Shown here piece by piece: positions 1-12,935 of a stretch of DNA of 64,000 nt. This DNA is from Melampsora larici-populina 98AG31 (lineage: Eukaryota > Basidiomycota > Pucciniomycetes > Pucciniales > Melampsoraceae). Each line of letters begins with the position of its first letter. Position 1 is the first letter of the stretch. The stretch is taken from NCBI RefSeq assembly GCF_000204055.1, contig NW_006768819.1, positions 414,120 to 478,119 of the forward strand, read 5' to 3'. A program made the position numbers and the translations under genes. Below the pieces are notes generated by a model, which was given only the letters and a program-made list of their open reading frames with translations, did no database searches and was not told the origin of the DNA.

Positions 1-278
1 CTGCACATAACGTCCCACGGGGAAGCTGGTACAGTTCCCAGTGAGAAATTTTATGTTAGAAAATTTCATCACCACTTTCTCACCCGCTTCAAGCTAAAGT
101 CACATCCTCAAAGGCACTAAGTTGTGCAGCGTTCAACAGTTCATATTTCCATAATTTCAAAACCCACCACCCACCCTAGAAATTCAAAGGGAAGTGGTAA
201 TAGGTAAGAGTACAGTAATACTCAAAAATTAGACCCGCCCGCCGACCCAACGGTGGGAGCCCAGCTAGGAGAGTCTTG

Positions 279-314
279 TTGGTTCCGACAAACCAATTGG
301 TTTGGCAGAACCAA
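279..314. repeat. Near-perfect 36-bp palindrome
   Basis: The two halves are inverted copies, with a perfect 16-bp core (CAAACCAATTGGTTTG) and outer arms TTGGTTC / GAACCAA. Looser complementary arms (GGGAGCCC near 255 and GGGCTCC near 330) flank it, so the whole 250-345 stretch could fold as one long hairpin. No gene is near. It may be the end or core of a decayed TIR element. Confidence 0.6.
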
Positions 315-429
315 CCAGAGACGGCCGGGCTCCGCCGCTACCGCATACAAACATGATCTGACTAATAATACATAAGAAAGATATGTTCCGGGCTTTGGGT
401 TAATTCTATAGAATTAACTCAAGGATAGA

Positions 430-1485
430 TGATCCTCAAGAGACATGAGAGGCAACTCTCTGAACAACAGTTCTCACAAGCATGAACATAACGCATAACT
501 AACTGAGGAATGGGTTACACCTCTTACACTCTAGTCTCAAGAGTGGAACACAAAAATACACCATAGCAAATACTGAGTTAGAAGTAAAAAATTAATCTAA
601 AACCAAATGACATAATCAAAACCAATGTAAGTCAAGTACAGTGAAAAACCCTTTCTCTCTAGGTTGTTAGCTAGAAGAATAACTAAACTAGGCAGTAACA
701 AAACATTCATTAGAACCCTGACCAAGTGTGGCAATATCCAGATGAATCACCAGCCCTGTGACATATCAGGGACTGGTTTAGAATGAAATTCCTATCAAGG
801 GAAAGTCACACCCTTCCTTTTCATTAACCAACTACTCGATCCTGATAGGACTATCAACAAGATTAGATTGGTTTAAATACTGACCACGATTTGCAAACAA
901 AGAAGGGATTTTTGCATCTTTTTACCAATTAACAAACTCACCTTTAGAAATCCTTTTCTGTTAGAAAGATCACTAAACTCAATAGCCTTATATCTTTTCA
1001 AAAGAAATCTTGTCTTACTTTAGACAATCTCATTTAGATTTGTTCTTTTGTACTCCAACTTATCTCTTTATTGTTTCAGATACTTTTCCTTCTTCTATCT
1101 CAATTTTATCTTCAGGACGTTAAAGATTGTTTACTACTCAGTTATTTTACTAAAGTTCCTCTATTAAAACTATTTTGATAAAGCCTGTTTTATCAACTAA
1201 CGCTAAAGCGTCACCTAGGATCATTATATGTCCGTACAAACTCACCTAGGCAGATTATCAAGTGATTGCACTTGCTAATAAACTGGCAGTGGTCTTTTTA
1301 TCCCGCACCGCAGACAACTATAAGTAACAATTATAGTTTGTATCTCAAAAACCTTTCAGTTTACAAAGACCTTGAAAAATAATTCCTCTCAAACCTTTTC
1401 AAAAACTTGAAGAAATACATTTTGTAAACATCATTCAACTCAGGAACTTCACCAGTCATAGCCTGTTTAGAGTCTCGAGCTGACA
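430..1485. repeat. Diverged LTR-like repeat, related to the solo LTRs at 15.3 and 34.1 kb
   Basis: The right end (CGAGCTGACA, ending 1485) matches the CAGGCTGACA ends of the two clean solo LTRs. Internal blocks also align: an ACACTCTAGT...AAGAGTG block near 525, AACTGGCAG near 1282 and CCCGCACCGCAGAC near 1301. The left boundary is approximate. I could not find a target duplication of the five bases after the right end (TTATC), so this copy is older, truncated or from a sister family. Confidence 0.5.
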
Positions 1486-2754
1486 TTATCAATATGTATT
1501 ATTTTCCACAATATGTTTCTCCACATTTTTGTCTCCTGCAGCCTTTGTCTAATATGGGTAATATCTCTATACGTAATTGCTGATTATACATGGAAATTGG
1601 ATTTTCTGAAGTTCTCTGTGTTGAGGCAAATTTTGATGTAAGATGGGACAAACATGATGCTCAAATTGATTGATATGCATGTATTAATTTTGCTAAAAAT
1701 CTTGGCCCAATTGAGAAAAAATAAAACAGAATTAGACCCAGAATTTCACCACAGCACTCACAATGCAGCAGAGAGAAAGACAAATTAGGGTGCTGTCAGC
1801 TGTGGCACATCCAATCTGTTGGTCCATCACCCACCTTTACTTCACCATTGCCTCATTGGCCCAATCAATAAAGATGGGTTTACTCAAGAAAATTGGATTC
1901 AGCAAGGACTCTCATGATTACTACACTTCATAACAATTCTCAAAGATGTAGGCTCTCAAAGACTAAGAAACAAATCACAGCTCGAGCAGCCATCTGTTGT
2001 GTGAAACTTTCTACACTGTTTCTTGTATGTTGATAACAACCATTTGTTAACAAACAAAGAAAAGAAACAATGTTGAAGCTTTTATGGAGCTCACAACTCT
2101 AATCTGAAAGAAGGGCAAGTTGAATGTGATGTATCTTATGTATCTTCAATCTGTCCAGTGCCAAGCTCTGCTGAATAAAAAATCATGAGATTGAATATGT
2201 TATGAATGATAAAATACGGGATGGACGTAATCTGGAAAGAATCATGGTTTAGTGATTTAGTAAAAGCGCTGAGCTGGGAATCACTAGAGAGTGATGTGGA
2301 AGATGAGGTTCATCTGTTGGAAGGTAATGACAAAAAGACATAGTAGTGTTTGAGTGAAGAAAAATAAAATGAACACACAAACAACAAGTCTTTTTATAGT
2401 GAACAAATCTTCAATACAGAGGTTTAGCAATATCATCAGCTTTGTTTCTCTCATTCACCACATTGGGATTAGTGGTTACATTGGAAACATAGAACAAAAT
2501 ACAACACAGGGCAAAGGAGATGGAAGGAAAGCTCAACGAGGAAAAGTAGAGTGGTGACTATTGTAAAGACCAAATCCTGAATTTAACAATGAAATATATA
2601 TTCCAAATGTGACTGAGTTTTCAAGGTGACCAAGATTGTCAAAATCCTTGATTGGACATGAACAATATCAAAACCAACAAACTCTTGCAATTTGTCTATG
2701 GTCCTCTGAACAAATATTCAGAAGCAATTTGGGAAATATAAAGCCAAGTTTTCA
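1486..2754. other. No gene seen
   Basis: AT-rich DNA between the LTR-like repeat and the Copia fragment. Open frames here (for example 2354-2557) are short, low in complexity and not recognisable. It probably contains further decayed retroelement sequence. Confidence 0.4.
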
Positions 2755-3444
2755 TATAATCCAAATGTCAATTCATTCAAAACATCAGGTCCTCCATCAA
2801 ACAAAGATCAACTTTCAGAAGATCCATACTCTAGTCTGATTGAAGGCCTGTTGTGGGTTGCCCAGTTCACCCGGCTGGATGTAGCGTTTGTGGTAAATAG
2901 ACTGTCTCAATTTTTGAAGAAGCCATTGGTGGAACATTGGAATTTGGTGTTGAGGATATTAGGATACTTGTGTAGAGCTAAGGATTTAAAGTTGAATTTG
3001 GGTGGTACTGATCTAAAAGCTGTTGTGTATTCAGATGCAGACTGGGCAGAGGATCATCATGAGAGAAGATCAACAACGGGGTATGTGTTTATGTTGGGAG
3101 TTGGTCCTATTTCGTGGATATCTAAGGAGCAAAGGACAGCTTCTTTATCAAGCACTGAAGCGGAATATATGGCTATGAGCAATTCTTGTAGAGAAGCAAG
3201 ATGGCTAGTATCACTTTAAGTTTTACATGAGCTGAATATTTCAAAAGAACAGTCATATTTCAAGTTGTGCATTGATAATGAGGGCGCTGAAGCTCTAGCT
3301 CAACATCCTTCACATCACTTTAGGACAAAACACATTCATACAAGGTATCATTTTGTATGTCAGTGTGTAGATGAAGGAATTGTGAAATTAATACATGTTT
3401 CTCCGGCAAAAATGTTAGCGGATATGTTTACTATAGGAAAATGA
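2755..3444 (+). pseudogene. Ty1/Copia pol fragment (RT C-terminus and RNase H)
   Basis: One reading frame carries the end of a Copia polyprotein: a reverse-transcriptase tail (LIEGLLWVAQFTRLD), then RNase H motifs (VVYSDADWA, SSTEAEYMAMS, and after a stop FRTKHIHTRYHFV and AKMLADMFT). The frame is broken by an in-frame TAA at 3217-3219 and ends at TGA 3442-3444. Integrase, protease and gag are absent upstream. It is a truncated, dead element, and the TA-flanked element starting at 3449 lies immediately downstream. RT/RNase H identity is clear from the motifs; the family within Copia is not determined. Confidence 0.85.
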
Positions 3445-3448
3445 ACAA

Positions 3449-4129
3449 TACAGTCAACTCTCAATATAAGCAAGCCCCATGTATGCATATCGCGATGTAA
3501 GCAAGGGTTGCCGCGCGATTTTTTTTGGTATACGTGAGTGCTCCGCCAAAATCAAATTGCTTGATGCATAATGATTAAAGCATAAGATTGGCAAAAAAAT
3601 GCTCTTATCGCAAGTTTTTCTCTGTGTATACAAGCATAAATCTCACAGGAGAGGAAAAATATGCTTTTATGGTGATTATTTGTGTGGTAAGTCCGACTGC
3701 TGGGCGGTACCATATTGACTCGGCGGGGCCGGGCTGGCTCCGCCCCGCTCAAAGCGGGGCTTATATTTGCGCGCCGGCACCGCCAACATATTTATCCTCG
3801 GATTACAAAATCCGAGGTATCTTCGGATGCAAAACCTCGGACAGAAGCTTCCCGAGGTTTTGATCCGATGTAATTCTCAGGGCAAAAAAATACCTCGGGC
3901 AAAAACCTCGGACAAGGTCTGTCCAAGGATTTGCCTCCGATGATGCCTCGGATTTCTCAACCCGAGGCATCTATGCTGGCAGTGCGGGGGCCCATTCTCA
4001 CCATAAACGCATAATTCAAGCCAAAAAAGGCAAAACTTGAATTATGCTTACTTCGTGATTATGCATCGCTCGATGTAAGCACAGCAAATCTGTCGACGGT
4101 CGATATGCTTACATCGAGAGTTGACTGTA
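3449..4129. mobile_element. TA-flanked TIR element, probably non-autonomous Tc1/mariner (pogo-like)
   Basis: Exact 14-bp inverted ends including the TA: TACAGTCAACTCTC at 3449-3462 and its reverse complement at 4116-4129. This fits a TA target duplication with CAGTCAACTCTC termini. Inner ends are also related (ATATAAGCAAG / CTTACATCGAG). No transposase is seen. The centre (about 3690-3990) is GC-rich and packed with CCTCGG/CCGAGG words, unlike the AT-rich ends, and may be a second insertion. TA target choice and CAG termini are known features of Tc1/mariner/pogo; the assignment is inferred from ends alone. Confidence 0.8.
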
Positions 4130-5162
4130 ATTATGTATAGTCTCTAGTGTCAAAAATCATAAATGTCAGACCAGCAAGTTTTTCTCTGACAAATTGAAGC
4201 CAAGCTACAAAACTCATCCAATCTGAGCCAAGGGTAATATTGGATTCCTGGCATTGGTGGCAATCCGGATATCTTGTCAATAAATTGAATATTTCAACTT
4301 CTTTCTTACTTGGTTTCCACACCACAAGAAATTCTTCTCTTGAAGTGGGGTTCTTTGTAAATACCGGTCCATCTTTTACGCTTCTCAGCACTAGCGACCA
4401 TATTGACATATAGAGATGTGAAAATAAATGATAAGCTATCAAAGAACACAAAAAATCAAACAAAAACCCAAAAAGAAGCCCAATAAGGATTTTTATCGAA
4501 TCCTCATAAAAAGGATCAAAACGAGTGACGAGCTTACAAGAAAACACAAAACAAATCAGAATAACGAGTGTATGTGAATATTAAAAAAAATCAAATTCAG
4601 GACAAAAAGAAAATTTCAAATAGGAAAAAACAATAAAATAGATACGATGAATAATTTGGCTTTAGAAGAAATTGATAACGTACGTCAATCAAAGAAAAGA
4701 AAACGAGAATGACGGATGAAAGAGAAAGATCAGATGATTTTACAAAGTTAAACAGTATTAAAAACTTTCAAACTACTTTTCATATTTACAACTTTACAAA
4801 TTTGGTTATTGTTCAATTGTCTTCTTTTGAAAGTTGAGAGATGTATAAAAATAATTGATGTGCTTATTCTTGCTGAATTTTTGTGTTTCTTTATTTTTTT
4901 TCTTATTGATGATGGTGTTGACTTTAAGTTAGCTGCATAGTTGATGCTTTTTGCATTTTCTTTGACGGAGTGGAATAAACGAGTGAATTTTCAAGAGATA
5001 ATCGTTTCTTGATGAGAAGATGAAGGGATACAAATCATTTGAAAATGGTTAGTAATGATAGACAGATATAGAGATAGAGAAAGAAAAGAATTGTCGATGA
5101 AACTTCAAGGCCTAGGAGAGAAAATCAAAAAATGGTGAGGAAGATATGTTGACGAAAATGAA
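4130..5162. other. Intergenic, 3' of the RhoGEF gene
   Basis: AT-rich. A 138-codon minus-strand frame (4131-4547) begins with a hydrophobic stretch and contains REEFLVVWKPSKKEVE, but it ends right against the TIR element, has no recognisable family and shows no intron context. I do not call it a gene. Confidence 0.4.
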
Positions 5163-8100
5163 CTAAGTTGATACATTCGGATGAAAGTGGACTGATGGTA
5201 AAGGTGGTACAGGCGGTGTGATCCCTTGGTGTGAAGCATGCCGACCAGAGCGATTTTTCTTGTTCCATTCAGCTGATAAATTAAATAATGATCTAGATTG
5301 AACTCTAGTATCTCGATTTAAAGTTTTTCTCTTCTGACCCTTTTCAATCAAAGTTCGATCTGTTATGGTTTGTGATATGACTGGAGATGAATAAACTGAT
5401 GACTCTAATACATGAAACCATTCTGAAATCAAACTTGGATCTGGGAGTGTGATTTGAACAATCGTGGTTGACTTTGGGCCTGATCCTTGTTTTTTTGGGT
5501 TTAGTGCGTCCTTCGAGAGTTGAATTGGTTCAAGGTGTAGTTCAAGATGAGCTGGATGCGTGAAATCTAGAAATCAAGAAACAAGTACACGTCAGAATCT
5601 TGGTGAATCATCATTTTGTCCGACTGTTGATTTTTGACTGATACAAATATGTAAATCACTGACCTTCACCAAGTCTCATTGATGCGTCTTTAGACAAGTC
5701 AATGACCCTGAGTACGCGTGATAGTCCAATACAGTCCAAAATGCGATACAAAGGTGCTTTCCTAAGCCTTCGTAGAGGTTCAGCAAAGATGACCAAATCG
5801 TTCATCACAAACATATATGGAGAGCTAATTGCAATTTTTTTGAAAGATGCTGATAAAGATGCGCCTTCTGACGCTCGAGATCTGAGGGCGCGATGCGGAC
5901 GAGGTGAAGGGTTACAATGGGTGATAGGATGGAAGCCGATTTCAGATGTGTCATTCACTGTGATATCACGAACGTCCTCGTGCTCAGAAGGGGTGTTATA
6001 GGAAGTTGAGGCACTACAACCACTCCGCATCGACCTCGTACTCCTACTTTTCTCACTGAAATCTGAGGTCTGAGAGAGCGGGCGAGTGGCTGGCGAAATC
6101 TTAGGTACTTCAGAAGAAGTTCGGCTTCTCCTTGTGGGACGACCTATAGCCACGGCGGTGACCAAAGGAGACAAACGAGCCAGAGCACCTTCACGCAATA
6201 AGCTACGACCTTGCGCTGCTAGTACGAACCCAGGAGGGAGACCTCGTAGATTGACCTCGATCATCTTCAGCGCGAGCTGCTCGTCTTCTCTGACTTTTGA
6301 CTGTTCAACTTGGCGAATGGTCTTTTCGATGATTTTCGATAATTCGGATGTGGCAAAGTGATCTGGATGAACTACAGAAGTTCGCTGGCTCAGGTCCTGA
6401 TTATCCCATCATCGGAAAAGGTAGGTTAATGATTGTAGTTCACGATCCACAAAAGTATCAAGAGAAATGTCAGCTATATTATACGTTATGGAGAGGTTTT
6501 GACAATGGTTTGAATGAGAATTTCACGCACACGAAAGAATAACGGGTATTTCATCAAGCGTTGTACAGGTTTCAACAAGAAACTCAGCAAGCTCAATTTA
6601 TCTGATTCATCCAACTTCAATGATTGAATTCTTAGAAATTCACCAAAAAACGGGGAATCTTGATCTGGTGTTGTAAGAAGATACTTTTCTAAAAGTTTGG
6701 TGACAGACTCAAATTTGACCAAATACCTTTCATAAATTCGAAGATGTGGTATCAGAGGTAAAAGCGTAGGTGCAACTTGAAGAATAGGAGGCGAAGGAGT
6801 AACTTGTAATAACCCTTCAAGTGCCAAGTCGATTTCCTCATGTAATTCCAGGATCGTACTCAAAGCGTCAAATAGTTCGCCTACTGATTTAGGTACTCCA
6901 CTGATCCAAGCTCCATTCGATACTTGTCTAAGAGGGCTGGCGAAAAGCTTCAAAACCTTGCGAAGATCTTGTACGAAATCAATCTCAGTGGTGATAAGTT
7001 CCCATATGATTTGTTGACGGCGAATTTCATCCGGACCATGATCATTTAGGACACGCCGATAATCTCGCTCACTGACTGTAGAACGCCAACTGGTTGCGGC
7101 GGCTCGATGCGGATTAGCAGAATTACCCATAACCCTAGGTTTCAGGTCCGGGGCAGGTGGTTCGGTTATCCGTCGATCGTTTCGATCAACTGACATCGAT
7201 TTGCGAGGTTTGCCGCGATCAGAGTCCGGCGATGTCTTGTTAGGCCCAGTGCTGGTAGGTGAGAAGAGCTGCACAAGCTTCTGGAAACTGGAACGAGTAC
7301 TCTTAGAGTTATTTGACGCGTTGTGGTTCGAAGATCGAAGTGTTGGTGTTTCGACTCGGATGGTTTGTTCGCCACCTGGCTGAATGGTGATGTCTGTATC
7401 AGAAGTACCAAGTTCAGAGCCAGGATGCGGCGATGAGACTGAAGATCGGATTGATGAATGCGTGCCCAAAGGCATACAAGACATGCTTGTCATAGGACGA
7501 GGATTGTCAATCTGCTCCAACAATGACAGTGAACGCCCACGCCAAGCGCGGAAAGGATTACGGTTCTCATTTGGCAGGTCTATTTCAGCTATTAGACTCA
7601 GATGCCCGGAAGCCATCCTGGTTGAGGAAGAGTTGGTGGTACTACTACGAGGACGCCGATTGAGACGCGATATACTAGGTGGTGCACTCAAAGATCGATT
7701 GCGCTTGACCGGCTGGAAGGTGACGGGATTTGCAACCGTTTCCGGAGTAGGACCGAAGCAGACAGGAATGGAAGTGATATCAGAAGTCTTGCGCTCGCGT
7801 ACAACAACCTTGTCCTGTTTGCCCGCAAAACTAGGGTGAATTGGCGATGAATTTGGGGTGAGCTTGTTGAGACCAGCTGTGGGAATTGGGTTTGAAGGGC
7901 GATGCTCCGACCGTGGAGGACGAGAGAAGGCAGTGAAAGCTTGAGGAAGTGAGGCCTGCTCCGAAGAAGGCTTTCCAGGAAAAGAGACTTGGATTTTTGA
8001 AATGGGATGTGCTCGATTGAAGGTGATGGGGAAATGCTCGAGGGAAGAAAGTGAAGAAGAATTCGGCCGAAGAGGACAGCACTCGAGAGACGTGGACCAA

Positions 8101-8480
8101 TTGGCATCATCGCCCTCGTCTGCGCTTTCAAATTCATCATCTTCTTCAATTTCTGATTGCAATTGGAAAGTCTGGGAATTGGGCAAGTGGAATGTGAACT
8201 CGACCGATCGCAAGCCTCCCGATTTCTCATCCGCTTCGATCGGAGTCGAATTGAATGTCGAGATGTCGCCGGTAGTTGAGTTAGATGTGAGAGGTTGAAT
8301 TAATGAGACGTCAGAAGTAGATAGTACACCGAGGCCGAGACCAGAATAAGTCAATATCGACGATGTGTGACGGGAAGGAAGTTGATGAGGAATCAAGGGG
8401 CGTCTTGAGGGAAAACTTTTAAGAAAAATAGATGAATTGAACAATTTTTTTCTCATCGATGGTGAGGAAAACGTGAACAT
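5163..8480 (-). CDS. Rho guanine nucleotide exchange factor (DH domain, PH-like C-terminus)
   Basis: Three exons: 8480-6531, 6396-5664 and 5566-5163 (introns 134 and 97 bp, GT-AG), giving 1028 residues. The first ~480 residues are Ser/Pro/Asn-rich and probably disordered. The Dbl-homology (DH) domain starts near residue 487 (RRQQIIWELITTEIDFVQDL) and includes the conserved late helix SFLLKPVQRLMKYPLFFR (end of exon 1), continuing in exon 2 with VHPDHFATSE. The remainder (FVMNDLVIFAEPLRR ... ISEWFHVLESS) has the strand pattern and final Trp helix of a PH domain. DH proteins load GTP on Rho/Cdc42 GTPases to control polarity and the cell wall; the exact target is unknown. The start is the first ATG of the open frame; an upstream non-coding exon is possible. 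Confidence 0.85.
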
Positions 8481-10025
8481 GACCCTTCGATAAGTAAATG
8501 ATATGATAGGTGAATGGAATCAGTTCAGAAGATTGTAAAAATAAAACCACTTTCAATCTTGAGGATATTGGTATGCACCGATGTTTGTATGAATAATGTT
8601 GAATGACTCGAAGAAGCGCACCATATATGTATCAAGGGTAGAATTATTATAGGATGGAGGAATTTTGAAGGGACTGGTCAAAGGCAAGTTTATGCAATTT
8701 TAAAAAGCTTTCATCGTGAAATTCTCATCTTTCATCCATCCATCTGACTATCCATCCACACATCCACACATCCACCATTCAGAAATTCTGAACATCATGA
8801 CAATAACTCTCCGTCTCCTCAAATTGGATTGATGGGCGACACATAACCCCATCAGAACTCAGCCCATTCATTCATGCTTTGGTTTCGATTCAATATGACA
8901 TCTCAGGACATCTCCTTCCCATCTAGTCTCCACATCGCACAACCACAATTTAAATGCGAGAAAGTTTGCAAGAGACAGGTGGATGTTGGGAATGAGTACA
9001 TACAAGCATAGCATATAGTCATGTATGCTCTCAGGTTTGATTTTGAATTGTATGAACAGGATAGATTAAAATTCCGAACTCTCGAATCACCGCTCGTCAT
9101 CGTGTTATAACTTATGTGTTACAAAAATAAGCGCAATAACCTTCGTTGGCATTCGGGATTTCTCAAGGCTGTAAAGTTGGCGAGGAAATTCTTAAACTTC
9201 GAACTTTGGGTCGCAGTGAGGGGGATGGGAAGCAATTTAGCCCTTATCGACCTCATGGAGACATCATCATGTGGATAATGTGGATTTTCAAAATCTGATT
9301 GATTTCATCCCAAGCATCATGCTCATTTGACATGTGATGATTAAACTTTACGAACCGGTAGTGGAAGAGATTGCTGAGAGGTCAGAGATATGTACTCATT
9401 TGACCGATCTTTGTTTGACATCACGGAAATATTTACCGAGGATTCCCATCAAACGAAATCATCTGGTCCTTTCAGACCTGCAATTGTGATTCCTTTCCAC
9501 AGATGGTAGAGTCAAATCAGAGAAGCTTGTCACAAATTCCCCGCCAATTTGCTGGAGTTTTGCGGGCCACATTGTCCAAGCCTTTATAAATTGACTGTAG
9601 TTAATCCTGACATTACAAACTTTTCCGTTTGGTGGGCTTCATCATGACTCTGAGTACATATCCTGACTCATGGTGTTTTAATGACTTTTGAACAGTCAAG
9701 TCCGAGTCAAGGAATGATATTCAGGGTCATCCGACTGGTTGTCATGCTCTTGGACGTTCAACAACAAGTCTTCACTTCTATGGAGCCCAATGTCATCTTC
9801 TTGGTGATGAAACCAATAAACACTTAGATAAGAGGTCATAAATCTTCAGTGACTGTCCACTTTGTAAGATGTGGGATCAAGGTGCACAAGTTCGAGTTCA
9901 ACGGTGTAATTTGCCCCCAACTGACCACGAAGGTTTCCGTTTCCTTCATGACCAGAATTATGTACATGATGATAATTGGGTAATTGTTCACCTTTTGAGT
10001 ACTCCACATGTGAGGGCTGAGATGA
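8481..10025. other. Intergenic, upstream of the RhoGEF gene
   Basis: No supported gene. It holds the RhoGEF promoter region. Short CATCCA repeats occur near 8733-8770. The right edge is the insertion site of the hAT element. Confidence 0.5.
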
Positions 10026-10519
10026 GCTATGTATCAACCTGAGCCCCGAGCCTAAAAACGCGGGTAATCATCGTCCCGACCCTGCCCCGAGCCTCTGAAT
10101 TCGCACCCGAACCCTACCCGAACCCTACCCGAACCCTACCCGCTCATACCCTAAGAGGCTGACAGGCATCCCGGAACCCTACCCTACTACCCTCGGGGCC
10201 CCGAAAAACCCTTGGGGAGCCCGCGGGGCCCCGAAAAAAATCCTTTCGATGAAAGAGGTCCCGTCAACGTTCAAAGAGAAATTTGAACAGATAATAAAAT
10301 TGACATTACGTAAAAATGAACCGAATTGAGCATTTCAAAAGATGACGATGTGAGAAGAGAAACGGGCCTCAATGACAGTCCTGCTTCCTATGTGAGATAT
10401 AAGTAGTAGAAAGACATTGATGTAAAAAGACACGTTATGATGTATCTTTTTCCCTGATTGAAGAGTCGAGACTTCTGACTAGTCACTCAATACCTTGGTT
10501 GTTTCCAACCTTTATTGCA

Positions 10520-12935
10520 ATGCCTGGTGGTACCTCTGCTGAAGCATCATCTGTCCTCGATCCATCTGGTGATGAAGATACTACATCATCTACTACAACC
10601 AAAGGATGTAAACGTGGTCGGGTCAGTTATGTTTGGCAGTACTTTACAAAGTTTCCAGGAGAAAAACGAGGAACTGGCTATAACCGATGCAATTTCAGTG
10701 ACCCCATAACTGGCAAGACATGTGGCATAAAGATGAAGGAAGATGCTACTGGAAGTACAAAGTCGATGAAAACTCATTTACTCGGTCACAACATTACAGA
10801 AAATAGTGAAGACTTGAAGGGTCAATCGAGTCTTTTTGGATATATCAAAAAATCTAAGCTCGAGCCAGTAGATACTCTCAACGTCAATACTCTTAAGACG
10901 GCTATCTCTTACTTCATCGCTGACTGTGACCTTCCGTACGCCATTGTAAACAAGCCAGCTTTCCGAAATCTTCTTCTACTTGTAAATCCACAGATCTCCG
11001 GCATGCTTGTACAGCGCCATGCGATTGCTCAGCACTGTAGAAAAGTGTATCAAAACTTTGAAAACTACATAAAAAATGTGTGTTTTGCTGAAGCGGACTA
11101 CGTGGCCTTCACCCAAGATGCCTGGACTTCACCCAATAATAACCGGTTTTTGGGAATTACAAGTCATTATATCTCAAAAGATTGGAATTTGATGGATGTT
11201 GTGATTGGAATGCCCGAGATTGAAGGTTGGTCATTCTGTTTAACATTGTCTTATTGATTGATATCTGATGTTAACAGATTCCTTGCTTGAATCCAGGTGC
11301 ACATGATGGTGAAAACTTCACCAATCTATTCCTCAAGTATTTAAAAAGATTTAACCTATGTCACAAAATATCAGCCTTGACTGCAGACAACGCAAGCGTA
11401 AATAAGAAGATTGGCCGTTTGCTTTCGGAAGAACCCGATTTACAATTTGAAGAAGATCAGCTTCTTGGATGTTGTGGTCATGTAATCAATCTAGCTGCAA
11501 AAGAGGGCCTTCAGGTCTTTGGCAGCGAAGATGATTTGGATGAAGATCAAGCTCCTTCAACATTATCATTGCTTGTCGATCCCCCGGACAACGCCTCAGT
11601 CAATCTAAGCACAATCTACGCACGTGTCCGCGGTCTGGCCATCTACACGCAAAAGACTCCGCAACGAAGCCAAGCTTTTGCTAGTGTAGTCAAACTTGTT
11701 CGGTCCCTCAATTCAAACACTGAAATCGAGGATGTTGAAGACGAAGAAGAAATCAATTTGCAAGAAGAAGCTCTTCAAGTGTTTCAGCACAATGAGGCAC
11801 AGGTCAACCCCGATGAACAAGAAGCCGTGCCTCCAAAATCCAAACTGACCGATCGTGTTGATAGACTATCTGTTGATGTTCCAACACGATGGAACTCATC
11901 ATACTTCATGCTTAAACGAGCATTGAGACTGAAATTAGCCTGCATGAAGTATTGTGAACGTCGAGAAGCAACTCGATATGCTATTACCCCGCTTGAGTGG
12001 GACTATGTTCAACAAATGTGTGACTTCCTTGAACCCCTTAGTGAAGCCACCAATATGTTGTGTGTATGAAAGTTTCCGACAATGCAAGAGGTTATTCCAA
12101 TATATACAGTTGTTATCGAGGGTTTGATAGAAGTGTGACCCCTTTTACTCATCTCATCACCTCTCTTATACGATTTCAAGTTGGCTGATCTCTTATTTAT
12201 ATGTCCTTGAGGTCCAAGGAAAGTATGACCATGATCAACTTCTACCTGCTGCGCGGAACATGCTGGTCAAACTTGAAGAATACTTCCGAGATGCACTTCG
12301 AAAACCGGCACCAGTGTGTGCAACAATCCTGAATCCACGTCTCAAGATGAAGTTTTTTGAAGTGAGCAAAGTCTATTTATGTGTAGCTCTTACGCTCTAT
12401 TGATGTACAAAATCATGTGTATAATTAGGATCGGGCTGTTTTCTTTAGCCGATATGGCATGACTCCGGATGATTTCAAGGCACACTTCATTAGGAAAGCA
12501 TCACAGTTCTCTTCGGCTCCTTCGATTGCACAAACTCAGAAGAAGAAGAGTAAATCCTACCTTGACGATGCAATCTACGGACCCGAAGACGACATAGAAA
12601 CCTCCACCATCAAAGGCGAGATCAACAGATACTTGAACGAGATTCGTGAGCGCCGTCGAAGACACATTCTTGACTATTGGAAACTTTGCGAGAAATCTCT
12701 CCCTGGCCTTTCTCAAATGGCAAAGATGTACTTAGCAATTCCTGCTACAAGTACTTCATCCGAAAGTGCTTTTAGCAAGACAAAGAGAATAGTGGTGCCT
12801 CAAAGGTCATCACTATCGTCTATAAGTATTGAAATACTTTTGTGCATCAAGGAGTGGTACCGTATCTTTGGTCCTCTCTCTTTTCCAAGTTGTTTTACAT
12901 CTTTGAATCATCCCATACAAATTGATGATGATTAG
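10520..12935 (+). pseudogene. hAT transposase (one in-frame stop)
   Basis: Four exons by splice and frame logic: 10520-11225, 11297-12132, 12212-12361 and 12429-12935 (introns 71, 79 and 67 bp), 732 codons plus stop. The N-terminus has a BED-type zinc-finger pattern (WQYFTKFP..., RCNF...KTCGIKM ... MKTHLLGH). The middle has catalytic-core hallmarks of hAT (FTQDAWTSPNN near residue 200, SALTADNASVNKKI, LLGCCGHVINLAAKEG, DVPTRWNSSYFML). The C-terminus has the dimerisation motif (YLAIPATSTSSESAFSKTKR). A TGA at 12067-12069 lies in frame just after NMLCV; the flanking sequence (KFPTMQEVIPIY) stays in frame, so the defect is a single nonsense codon. Starting at ATG 10520 places the BED finger ~40 residues in. 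It probably encodes an inactive or read-through-dependent enzyme. Confidence 0.85.

Noticed and set aside
4131..4547. 138-codon minus-strand ORF with a hydrophobic start
   Set aside because: It ends against the TIR element, has no family motif, no introns and no supporting neighbour; probably chance or decayed element.
7166..8298. Several long frames on both strands over the RhoGEF first exon
   Set aside because: Shadows of the real frame, whose DH-domain motifs identify the coding strand.
10100..10140. Telomere-like CCCTAC repeats
   Set aside because: They are subterminal repeats of the hAT element, unlike the fungal CCCTAA telomere unit, and lie inside its TIRs.
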